From NCBI GenBank assembly GCA_026984355.1, contig JALSSG010000273.1, positions 1 to 5,993 on the forward strand: a stretch of 5,993 nucleotides of DNA, given 5' to 3'. The stretch is from Hydrogenothermaceae bacterium (GTDB lineage Bacteria; Aquificota; Aquificia; Aquificales; Hydrogenothermaceae). Below, in pieces: positions 1 to 5,499 of the stretch. Positions within the stretch are counted from its first letter, which is position 1, and every line of letters starts with the position of its first letter. The notes beneath the pieces were generated by a model, which searched no databases, was not told the origin of the DNA, and saw only the letters and a program-made list of their open reading frames with translations. The position numbers and the translations under genes were made by a program.

Positions 1-981
1 TCCTGTATCTTTGTCAACAGATATAAGATTGTTATTCATTAGCGGTTCAAGTTTTTTAAATATGGTGCTTCTTATTTGCTGTAGAGAAAACTCGCCAGAC
101 AGGATACCATTTTTACCAGTTTTTTCCTTTATAAAATCTACCATCTCGTTATACTTTTTTATAAAGTCTTTTAAATCACTTTTAAATTCTGAATAATCAT
201 TTTGAACTGTAATATTTACAGGTGAAGATGATACGGACTTTACTGTTATAGATAAACCACTTATGACATTATTGAATGTATTTGTTTGACTTACAACTGT
301 TGTTCCATATATTGATATTTCTGCGTCCTGTGCTGTTTGAACATTATTAAACCCACCAAGTACTGAAGATAGATTTCCATTATCATTTATAGATACAGTA
401 TTTGAAGCTCCAGTATCTAATCCTTTTACCAAAAGTCTGTAGTTAGACCCGTCAAAAAATATAGACGCCCTTATATTAAGGTTGTTATTTGCAGCTTCTG
501 TGTTGATTTTGTTTACTATACTTTCTAAAGAGTCTGTATTATCATAATTTACCGTTATAGTATTTCCGCCGTATGTAATATCCAAAGATGATGTTGACAG
601 CGATGTTAATGCTGTTGTTTTATCAGAAACTCCAGAACCAGTAAGCCATACATCATTTTGGGCAAGTTTGTTTACAGATATATCTATGTTAGAAGGTGAT
701 AAAGCAGAGTCGTTTGTTATTGAAACATCAATAACTGTTTCATCAGAAACAGATACGCTCTTTTTATCTAACTTAGATATATCTGCAACTTTGTTTAATA
801 ACTGCTGCATGTCTTTGAGAATACTACCAAAATCTGAAATGGCATTTTTCTTTTCCTGTATTAGATTTTCTCTTTGTTGAAGTAAAAGGATTTGCTGACT
901 TTTTATCATTTTTATATTGTTTAGCATCTCAGCATAATCAAAATTCCCAACAAGATTACTTAAATAAATTTCTCCAGCCAT
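1..981 (-). CDS. fliD: Flagellar hook-associated protein 2 / filament cap (FliD), 3' end outside the window
   Basis: FliD forms the cap at the tip of the growing filament and helps exported flagellin fold into place. The frame is open from the ATG at 981 to the left edge: 327 residues with no stop, so the C-terminal part is missing. Residues about 16-70 form the N-terminal helical, coiled-coil-prone D0/D1 segment, rich in Gln and Lys. Residues about 80-260 are Ser/Thr/Asn-rich beta domain. It carries the typical FliD pattern at 219-247 (QDAEISIYG, then NTFNNVISGLSITVK), followed by the returning helix FIKKYNEMVDFIKEKTG (273-289). The usual N-terminal G-L-G-S-G-L-D block appears only as SNLVGNFDYAEML (8-20). 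The start is set by AAGGAGG 8 nt upstream; only 3 nt separate it from the flaG stop. FliD is a family-level call, and the order flagellin-flaG-fliD supports it strongly. Confidence 0.93.
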   Translation of the reverse strand, partial: MAGEIYLSNLVGNFDYAEMLNNIKMIKSQQILLLQQRENLIQEKKNAISDFGSILKDMQQLLNKVADISKLDKKSVSVSDETVIDVSITNDSALSPSNIDISVNKLAQNDVWLTGSGVSDKTTALTSLSTSSLDITYGGNTITVNYDNTDSLESIVNKINTEAANNNLNIRASIFFDGSNYRLLVKGLDTGASNTVSINDNGNLSSVLGGFNNVQTAQDAEISIYGTTVVSQTNTFNNVISGLSITVKSVSSSPVNITVQNDYSEFKSDLKDFIKKYNEMVDFIKEKTGKNGILSGEFSLQQIRSTIFKKLEPLMNNNLISVDKDTG

Positions 982-984
982 GGC

Positions 985-1347
985 TTACGCCTCCTTATTA
1001 AACAAAAGACCAACCAGTTCATCTAATTTCTTGGCTATTTCCAACAGATACTCTGGAGGTATTTGCCTTACTACTTGATTTGTTCTTTTATCAACAATTT
1101 TCACTACAGGTTCGTGTAAATCTTTGTCTATTTCTATCTTCAGATACTTATTCATATAATCAAATTTTTCTTTCATACTTTTAAATAGGTCTTCTAACTG
1201 GTCTTTTGATAGTTTTTGAAGATTTTGTTCATTTTGCTCTTTAACCTGTTGTACCGGACTTTTTTCTATCTGCCTTTGAAGCTCTACTTCTTGTGAACCC
1301 TGGGAAATAGCTCTATCCATAATGTTATTAATGCCTTTGATATCCAT
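985..1347 (-). CDS. flaG: FlaG family flagellar protein
   Basis: This 120-residue protein has the FlaG domain at its C-terminus (about 68-117). It shows the family core IEIDKDLHEPVVKIVD (71-86), then R-Q-I-P-P-E (94-99) and the amphipathic helix LLEIAKKLDELVGLLF (101-116). The first 65 residues are Gln/Lys/Glu-rich, probably helical or disordered, and poorly conserved in this family. FlaG proteins are linked to control of filament length or assembly in several bacteria, but their mechanism is not settled. The gene lies between flagellin and fliD, its usual place. It ends 3 nt before the fliD start, and the fliD ribosome binding site is inside its last codons, so the two are probably coupled. 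An upstream AAAGGGTGA supports the ATG at 1347 over the in-frame Met10. Confidence 0.93.
   Translation of the reverse strand: MDIKGINNIMDRAISQGSQEVELQRQIEKSPVQQVKEQNEQNLQKLSKDQLEDLFKSMKEKFDYMNKYLKIEIDKDLHEPVVKIVDKRTNQVVRQIPPEYLLEIAKKLDELVGLLFNKEA
990..996 (-). promoter_or_regulatory. Ribosome binding site of fliD inside the flaG 3' end
   Basis: On the minus strand AAGGAGG lies 8 nt before the fliD ATG at 981 and overlaps the last flaG codons. It fixes the fliD start and suggests that the two proteins are translated together from one message. Confidence 0.85.
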
Positions 1348-1351
1348 GGCA

Positions 1352-1360
1352 TCACCCTTT
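1352..1360 (-). promoter_or_regulatory. Ribosome binding site of flaG
   Basis: AAAGGGTGA stands 4 nt upstream of the flaG ATG at 1347 (GGTGAT is the part that fits the anti-Shine-Dalgarno sequence). It is weaker and closer to the start than the flagellin site. This would add to any lowering of FlaG relative to flagellin caused by the hairpin just upstream. Confidence 0.6.
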
Positions 1361-1373
1361 TTTATTTAATTAA

Positions 1374-1394
1374 ATAGGGGGAAGAACCCCCTAT
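1374..1394 (-). terminator. Strong hairpin after the flagellin gene: weak terminator or attenuator
   Basis: The minus strand reads ATAGGGGG, loop TTCTT, then CCCCCTAT: a perfect 8-bp stem with five G-C pairs, beginning 5 nt after the flagellin stop. The following tail, TTAATTAAATAAAA, has few consecutive U residues. Full termination is therefore doubtful; partial read-through into flaG and fliD, or a 3' end that stabilises flagellin mRNA, is more likely. On the plus strand the same stem is followed by ATTTTTTAT, a better U-tract, but no plus-strand gene is seen upstream that would need it. No other promoter for flaG and fliD is obvious, which also argues for read-through. Confidence 0.7.
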
Positions 1395-1399
1395 ATTTT

Positions 1400-1410
1400 T
1401 TATCGGAGTA
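1400..1410. repeat. 11-bp repeat, copy 1, at the flagellin stop
   Basis: The minus strand reads TACTCCGATAA, covering the last three flagellin codons including the stop. The same 11 bases occur at 2303-2313 in the flagellin promoter, so direct copies flank the gene. TCCGATAA is a good sigma-28 -10 block, but at this copy the -35 position 15 nt upstream is CAAC and not TAAA. Any promoter activity here would be weak. Confidence 0.6.
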
Positions 1411-2263
1411 ATTGTAGAACGAGTTGAGGAAGCTGATTTGCCTGAGCAAGCATAGCAGTACCAGACTGCATAAGAATTTGTCTTCTTGTAAATTCAGCCA
1501 TTTCTTTAGCAAAGTCAACGTTTCTTATACGAGATTCAGCTTCTTCTGTATCTATTTTTGCAGATTGGTTATTACTGATTATTTTTTCAAGCTCAATCTG
1601 ATATGCACCAAATTTTGCAGCCATATCGTCTACAGCTTTAATTAATGCGTCAACAACAGATACTGCATTATTAGCTTTTGTTTGAGATGTTACATCAATT
1701 GTGTAAGCTGTTCCTCCTATTGTAACTGTTGCTGGAGCAGTACTTGAACCTTCAGCACCAGCAGCAGCAGCTGTAGCAACAACTATTGCTAATTCCTGGT
1801 CAACTCTACCACCGTAGTGAATTGTAAATGTTTGTGTTCCTGTTGAGAAAACTTTTCTACCGTTAAATTCTGTGTCAGAGAATATCTTTTCTATAGCATC
1901 AATTAATCCATTTATATCCTGCTGGAGCTGTTTTCTGTTAGTATCATCGTTTGTTTCGTTTGCAGCCTGTATAGCTTTTGATTTTACATCATTTAATATG
2001 TTGTAAACTTCTGCTAAAGCACTTTGAGCTATTTGAGCAAGGCTTACACCGTCCTGAGCATTTTTTATACCTCTATCAAGGGATACAGCGTAGGTTCTAA
2101 GCTGGTTTGCTATGTAGTATCCTGCTGCATCGTCTGCTGCTCTGTTGATTCTATAACCAGTAGCCAACCTTTCTAAAGATTTGTTCATGAAAAATTCGTT
2201 CTTTAGAAGGTTGGTATGGGTGAAGTTAGCCTGGAAGTTGTAGTTGATTCTTAAGGCTCCCAT
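1400..2263 (-). CDS. fliC: Flagellin (filament subunit)
   Basis: This 287-residue flagellin is exported by the flagellar type III apparatus and polymerises into the filament. The N-terminal D0/D1 helices span about 1-140, with the hallmark ERLATGYRINRAADDAAGYY (31-50). The C-terminal D1/D0 helices span about 200-287, with IRNVDFAKEMAEFTRRQIL (246-264) and AQANQLPQLVLQLLR at the end. The middle is short: a small Ala/Gly/Ser/Thr-rich stretch (about 161-190) replaces the large D2/D3 domains of enterobacterial flagellins. No signal peptide is present, as expected for this export route. A sigma-28 promoter and a perfect AAGGAGGT site 7 nt upstream fix the start. Eleven of 14 Arg codons are AGA; the final CGA is the only one of its kind and lies in a promoter-like sequence. 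The symbol fliC is used generically; related species may call it flaA or flaB. Confidence 0.97.
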   Translation of the reverse strand: MGALRINYNFQANFTHTNLLKNEFFMNKSLERLATGYRINRAADDAAGYYIANQLRTYAVSLDRGIKNAQDGVSLAQIAQSALAEVYNILNDVKSKAIQAANETNDDTNRKQLQQDINGLIDAIEKIFSDTEFNGRKVFSTGTQTFTIHYGGRVDQELAIVVATAAAAGAEGSSTAPATVTIGGTAYTIDVTSQTKANNAVSVVDALIKAVDDMAAKFGAYQIELEKIISNNQSAKIDTEEAESRIRNVDFAKEMAEFTRRQILMQSGTAMLAQANQLPQLVLQLLR

Positions 2264-2270
2264 AATGTTT

Positions 2271-2278
2271 ACCTCCTT
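2271..2278 (-). promoter_or_regulatory. Strong ribosome binding site of flagellin
   Basis: AAGGAGGT is a full match to the anti-Shine-Dalgarno core and lies 7 nt before the ATG at 2263. It fixes the start and fits a protein made in very high amounts. Confidence 0.93.
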
Positions 2279-2302
2279 AGGTTTTAGTTTCTTTGGTTTT
2301 GA

Positions 2303-2313
2303 TTATCGGAGTA
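2303..2313. repeat. 11-bp repeat, copy 2, in the flagellin promoter
   Basis: TACTCCGATAA (minus strand) contains the -10 block of the flagellin promoter and matches 1400-1410 exactly. The two copies are in direct orientation, one at each end of the flagellin transcript. Confidence 0.6.
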
Positions 2314-2329
2314 GTTTTTAATTTTTTTA
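2303..2329 (-). promoter_or_regulatory. Sigma-28 (FliA) promoter of the flagellin gene
   Basis: On the minus strand TAAA (2329-2326) is followed after exactly 15 nt by TCCGATAA (2310-2303). The known sigma-28 consensus is TAAA-N15-GCCGATAA, so only the first base of the -10 block differs. Transcription should begin around 2296, giving a leader of about 33 nt with the ribosome binding site in it. The position in front of flagellin, the classic late-class flagellar gene, makes the call strong. A fliA gene is implied elsewhere in the genome but is not in this window. Confidence 0.92.
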
Positions 2330-2331
2330 GT

Positions 2332-2345
2332 AAAAAAATTTTTTT
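2332..2345. repeat. A7T7 palindrome just upstream of the flagellin -35
   Basis: Seven A are followed by seven T, ending 3 nt from the -35 TAAA, with more A-tracts on either side. Such phased A/T tracts often bend DNA or act as an UP element for the RNA polymerase alpha subunit. That role is inferred; only the palindrome itself is seen. Confidence 0.5.
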
Positions 2346-2425
2346 GTAAATGAAAAACTTTTTTATTTATTTTCTGATTTTTATTGTTTGTGTATGTTTA
2401 AATTGATTTTTTTTATGTAAAAGCA

Positions 2426-3130
2426 CTAATTTTGAACATGTGTATATTTGTCAGGTTTATTGATTATTTCTTTTGTAATTTTTCCATCTACAAGCTCGAT
2501 AGTTCTATCTGTAAGTTTAGCTAGCTCTAATTCGTGTGTTACCATAATTATGGTTGTTTTATACTTATTATTTAAATTTAATAAAATTTCCATAACGTTT
2601 TGTGTATTTTTAGAGTCTAGGTTTCCAGTTGGTTCATCTGCAAGAATAATTGAGGGTTTATTTGCTAAGGCTCTTGCTATAGCTACTCTTTGTTGTTCTC
2701 CACCAGAAAGTTCAAAAGGTCTTTTATTTATTTTTTCTGTAAGGCCTAACTGTTTTAAAAGATTTGTTGCTCTTTGCAAAGCTTGTTTTTTATTTGTTTT
2801 TGCTTTTAACATAGGAATTATTACGTTTTCCACTGCTGTAAATTCTGGTATTAAATAGTGAAATTGAAATACAAACCCAAATTTTTTATTTCTTAAAACT
2901 GTTAATTTTTTCACATTTTTAAAGTCTATATTTTCTCCTTCAAGGATTATGTTTCCACCTGTTGGTTTATCTAATAGACCAAGTATATAAAGAAGTGTAC
3001 TTTTTCCAGAACCAGATGCTCCTATTATGCTGAGAAATTCTCCTTTATAGACCTTTAGGTTAATACCCTTTAATATAAGCTCCTGTTTTATTTTCTTTTT
3101 TATGTTAACTGCTTCTAAAATTATTTTCAT
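2426..3130 (-). CDS. ABC exporter ATP-binding subunit, LolD/MacB/DevA type
   Basis: This 234-residue cytoplasmic ATPase drives the exporter encoded by the two genes before it. All the nucleotide-binding motifs are intact: Walker A GASGSGKST (37-45), Q-loop Gln89, signature LSGGEQQRVAIARAL (141-155), Walker B IILADEP with Glu166, D-loop NLDS (170-173) and switch His199. The sequence after the Q-loop (FHYLIPEFTAVENV) is typical of the LolD/FtsE/MacB-N group, which pairs with FtsX-fold permeases. Length is usual for a stand-alone ATPase of this group. The ATG directly follows the permease stop with no gap, and AGGTGG lies 4 nt upstream inside the permease gene, so translation is coupled. Because an adaptor gene is in the same operon, a MacAB- or DevBCA-like role is preferred over LolD. 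The substrate cannot be told from sequence. Confidence 0.94.
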   Translation of the reverse strand: MKIILEAVNIKKKIKQELILKGINLKVYKGEFLSIIGASGSGKSTLLYILGLLDKPTGGNIILEGENIDFKNVKKLTVLRNKKFGFVFQFHYLIPEFTAVENVIIPMLKAKTNKKQALQRATNLLKQLGLTEKINKRPFELSGGEQQRVAIARALANKPSIILADEPTGNLDSKNTQNVMEILLNLNNKYKTTIIMVTHELELAKLTDRTIELVDGKITKEIINKPDKYTHVQN

Positions 3131-4387
3131 TTATCCACCTGTTCTAAATATGTCAACTGGATACAGTTTAGATGCTCTGTATGATGGGTAAAAAGCTGCA
3201 AGTAGTGAGAACACAAAAGCAAATATAAAACCAAAAAGGTGATATAAAATATTTCTATCAAGAATAAATCCTTTTACTCTTATGATTCCTTCTACTTCTA
3301 TTTTTACCGTTTCTAACCACTCAAGTATATAAAATCCCAGTATATTTCCTATTATCCCTCCTATTATACCTATTATTAGTCCCTGCATCGTAAAGATAAA
3401 AATAATATCTATATTGCTGTATCCGATAGCCTTTAGTATGGCTATATCTTTCTTTTTCTCCAAAACTGTCATCATTATTATGTTAAATATTCCAAAAGCT
3501 GAAACAACTAAAATGGAAAAAACAATTATGTAAGTTATATAGTTTTGCATCCTAAATAAAGATAAGAAGTTTCTAAATGCTTCTTGCCAGCTTTCTGCTT
3601 TATAACCTGTCTGTAGTGATATTTGTTTTGCTACTGATACAGCATCTTCAGGATGCTTAATTTTAAATATTATTTCATTAACTTGTCCTGGTTTTTCCAG
3701 TATCGTTTGGAGTTTTTTTATATGGATATATATTCTTGTTTTATCTATTTCTGTTATTCCTGTATTTAGAAAGTCTATTACCTTTAGTGTATAAATATTT
3801 CCTGAAGGAGAGACTATAGATATTTTTTTACCTGGTTCTTTTATTCCTAAGTCATCAGCAAGTTTTATTCCAATTATGATATTGTTTTTGTCTGCTTCTA
3901 GCTGTGAGAGTTTTCCAGATTTTAAATACTCTTTGAATGATACTGTTTTATTTTCTAATTCTGGATATATACCTATAAGGGAAGCGTTTTTTTCTTTTGT
4001 TCCATACACTACCATTCCTGTTCCTAAAAGATGTGGAGATATACCTATTATTTCTGGGTTTGAAGAGTACATTTTTATTATTTGCTTATAGTTTGATATT
4101 TTGTATTTCTTTTCTTTTGGTTTAGAACCAAGAACAACAAATAGATATTTTTCTGGATTAAATGCTTTTTTTACAATTCTTAATTCATCATTATTTTCTT
4201 CAACTTTTAGATTTATGTGTCCATTTATATTTAAGGCTTGCTTTATAAAATACTTCTGAAATCCTCTCATTAAAGAAGTCATAACTATAAATGCAGAAAC
4301 TCCTATAGCTACTCCCAGTAAAGCAACAGCTGTCTGTCTTTTTCTTTCTATTAAAAACTTAGAAGAAATAAAAATATTATGTATCAT
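3131..4387 (-). CDS. ABC exporter permease, FtsX/MacB fold
   Basis: This 418-residue inner-membrane protein has the four-helix MacB/LolC layout. TM1 is at about 19-40, a large periplasmic domain (MacB-PCD type) at about 41-280, and TM2, TM3 and TM4 at about 282-307, 328-358 and 380-403. The family signature EKKKDIAILKAIGYS (310-324) follows TM2 and forms the coupling region to the ATPase. The C-terminus PSYRASKLYPVDIFR (401-415) is also typical. Unlike MacB, the ATPase is a separate protein. Only one permease gene is present, so a homodimer is expected, not a LolC/LolE pair. The start overlaps the adaptor stop as ATGA, and no ribosome binding site precedes it, so it likely depends on coupled translation. 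These proteins move substrate from the periplasmic side to an outer channel by mechanotransmission; the substrate here is unknown. Confidence 0.92.
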   Translation of the reverse strand: MIHNIFISSKFLIERKRQTAVALLGVAIGVSAFIVMTSLMRGFQKYFIKQALNINGHINLKVEENNDELRIVKKAFNPEKYLFVVLGSKPKEKKYKISNYKQIIKMYSSNPEIIGISPHLLGTGMVVYGTKEKNASLIGIYPELENKTVSFKEYLKSGKLSQLEADKNNIIIGIKLADDLGIKEPGKKISIVSPSGNIYTLKVIDFLNTGITEIDKTRIYIHIKKLQTILEKPGQVNEIIFKIKHPEDAVSVAKQISLQTGYKAESWQEAFRNFLSLFRMQNYITYIIVFSILVVSAFGIFNIIMMTVLEKKKDIAILKAIGYSNIDIIFIFTMQGLIIGIIGGIIGNILGFYILEWLETVKIEVEGIIRVKGFILDRNILYHLFGFIFAFVFSLLAAFYPSYRASKLYPVDIFRTGG

Positions 4388-5499
4388 GGTAGTAATACTT
4401 TATCTTTTTCTTTTAATCCTTCTAAAATCTCTACATAATCTTGTATTTTTGTCCCTGTTTTTACTTTTATCTGCTTTATTTTTCCGTTTTTTAAGATTTT
4501 TATTTTTCCATTTTTTACAGCGATAGCTGGTACAACGAGTGCCTGTTTTTTCTCTGTTATGATATTTGCTTCTACAGAAGTTCCAGAAGGTAAAGAAGGT
4601 AAATTTTTAGAGTGTACTTTTACTTCAACTGTTCTTTTTTTAGGATTAGCCTTTTTTAGAATTTTTGTTATTTTCCCTTTAAATATCTTTTCTGGATAGG
4701 CATCTATGTATATTAGTACCTTAAGACCTTTTTTGATTGATGATATGTACTCCTCATCTACTTCCAGAACTATTTCTAATCGGGTTAAGTCTCCAACAGT
4801 TGCAATAGTATTTTTTCCAATCATGTGGTTTAGATATTCTCCCTGTTTGGCATAGGTTTTAAGTACAGTGCCATTTATAGGTGAGGTTATTATATATTTT
4901 TTCTTTTTTTCTAATAATTTTTCCTTTTCTAAGGATAATATTTTCAATTTACTTTCTAAGTCTTCTATTTTATCAAGATATTGATTTTCAATTAGTTCTA
5001 TCTTCTCTTCCTGTATCTTTATCTGATTTTTTATAAGTTGTATTTCCTCTTCTGGTACCTGTTTTTTACTGTACAGTGGTAATCTTCTATTTAGTTTAGA
5101 TTTTAAAAAATCTAACATATTTTTTTCTATTTGAAGTTTTTGTAAAAAAGTTTTTCTAAAGTTTGAATCTGGCTGTAGTTTTTCTTTTATAGATTGTATC
5201 TGTGAGTCTAATTTTTTTATCTGTTTATCTAAAACAGCACTATCTATTACTGCTATAATGTCTCCTTTTTTTACATTTTGATTTTCGCTTACATATATGT
5301 GCTTTATATAACCTGAAACCTGTGATTTTATATCTACCTGATTTTCTGGTTTTACATATCCTGAAGCATAAACAGTTTTTACTATGGTTTTTTTCTCTAC
5401 ATTAGCAATTTTATACTCTTTTTTTGATAGGAATTTAAATCCTATAAAACCTGATATAAATACAGCAGTAATAAAGATTAGAATAAAAAGTTTTCTCAT
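4384..5499 (-). CDS. Periplasmic adaptor (membrane fusion) protein, MacA/HlyD/DevB type
   Basis: This 371-residue adaptor links the inner-membrane exporter to an outer-membrane channel. An N-terminal membrane anchor covers about 4-24. The first lipoyl half is at about 45-88 (SQVSGYIKHIYVSENQNVKKGD). A coiled-coil hairpin spans about 89-200, and the second lipoyl half begins at ITSPINGTVLKTYAKQGEYL (204-223). Beta-barrel and membrane-proximal domains follow (about 238-371). At the hairpin tip, Arg138-x3-Leu142 fits the RLS docking motif known from TolC-binding adaptors, but Pro149 stands at the Ser position. No lipobox Cys is seen, so the anchor should stay uncleaved. The gene overlaps both neighbours by 4 nt (ATGA) and has no clear ribosome binding site. 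Its presence separates this set from Lol systems, which lack such an adaptor. The outer-membrane partner is not encoded in the window. Confidence 0.9.
   Translation of the reverse strand: MRKLFILIFITAVFISGFIGFKFLSKKEYKIANVEKKTIVKTVYASGYVKPENQVDIKSQVSGYIKHIYVSENQNVKKGDIIAVIDSAVLDKQIKKLDSQIQSIKEKLQPDSNFRKTFLQKLQIEKNMLDFLKSKLNRRLPLYSKKQVPEEEIQLIKNQIKIQEEKIELIENQYLDKIEDLESKLKILSLEKEKLLEKKKKYIITSPINGTVLKTYAKQGEYLNHMIGKNTIATVGDLTRLEIVLEVDEEYISSIKKGLKVLIYIDAYPEKIFKGKITKILKKANPKKRTVEVKVHSKNLPSLPSGTSVEANIITEKKQALVVPAIAVKNGKIKILKNGKIKQIKVKTGTKIQDYVEILEGLKEKDKVLLP

Larger units (their letters stand above)
2264..2425. other. A/T-rich intergenic region between the exporter operon and the flagellar cluster
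   Basis: These 162 bases hold the flagellin promoter, its leader and the ribosome binding site. The part from about 2331 to 2425 is almost pure A/T, and A-rich on the transcribed-like (minus) strand. I see no GC-rich stem followed by a U-tract after the ATPase stop, so no intrinsic terminator for the exporter operon is visible. No small coding frame with a ribosome binding site was found here. Confidence 0.7.

Noticed and set aside
11..880. Plus-strand open frames of about 60-70 codons at 11-196 and 668-880.
   Set aside because: They lie antisense to fliD, have no ribosome binding site or recognisable domain, and the minus-strand frame across the same bases gives a clear FliD.
1424..1645. 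Plus-strand open frame of 73 codons.
   Set aside because: It is antisense to the conserved C-terminal flagellin helix and has no family features.
2448..2858. Plus-strand open frame of 136 codons.
   Set aside because: It is fully antisense to the ABC ATPase, whose motifs are all intact, and its hydrophobic look comes from reading A/T-rich coding DNA in reverse.
3876..4091. Plus-strand open frame of 71 codons.
   Set aside because: It is antisense to the periplasmic domain of the permease and lacks a ribosome binding site.
2426..4387. Reading the ATPase and permease as a LolCDE lipoprotein-release system.
   Set aside because: An adaptor protein is encoded in the same coupled operon and only one permease gene is present, which fits a tripartite exporter better.
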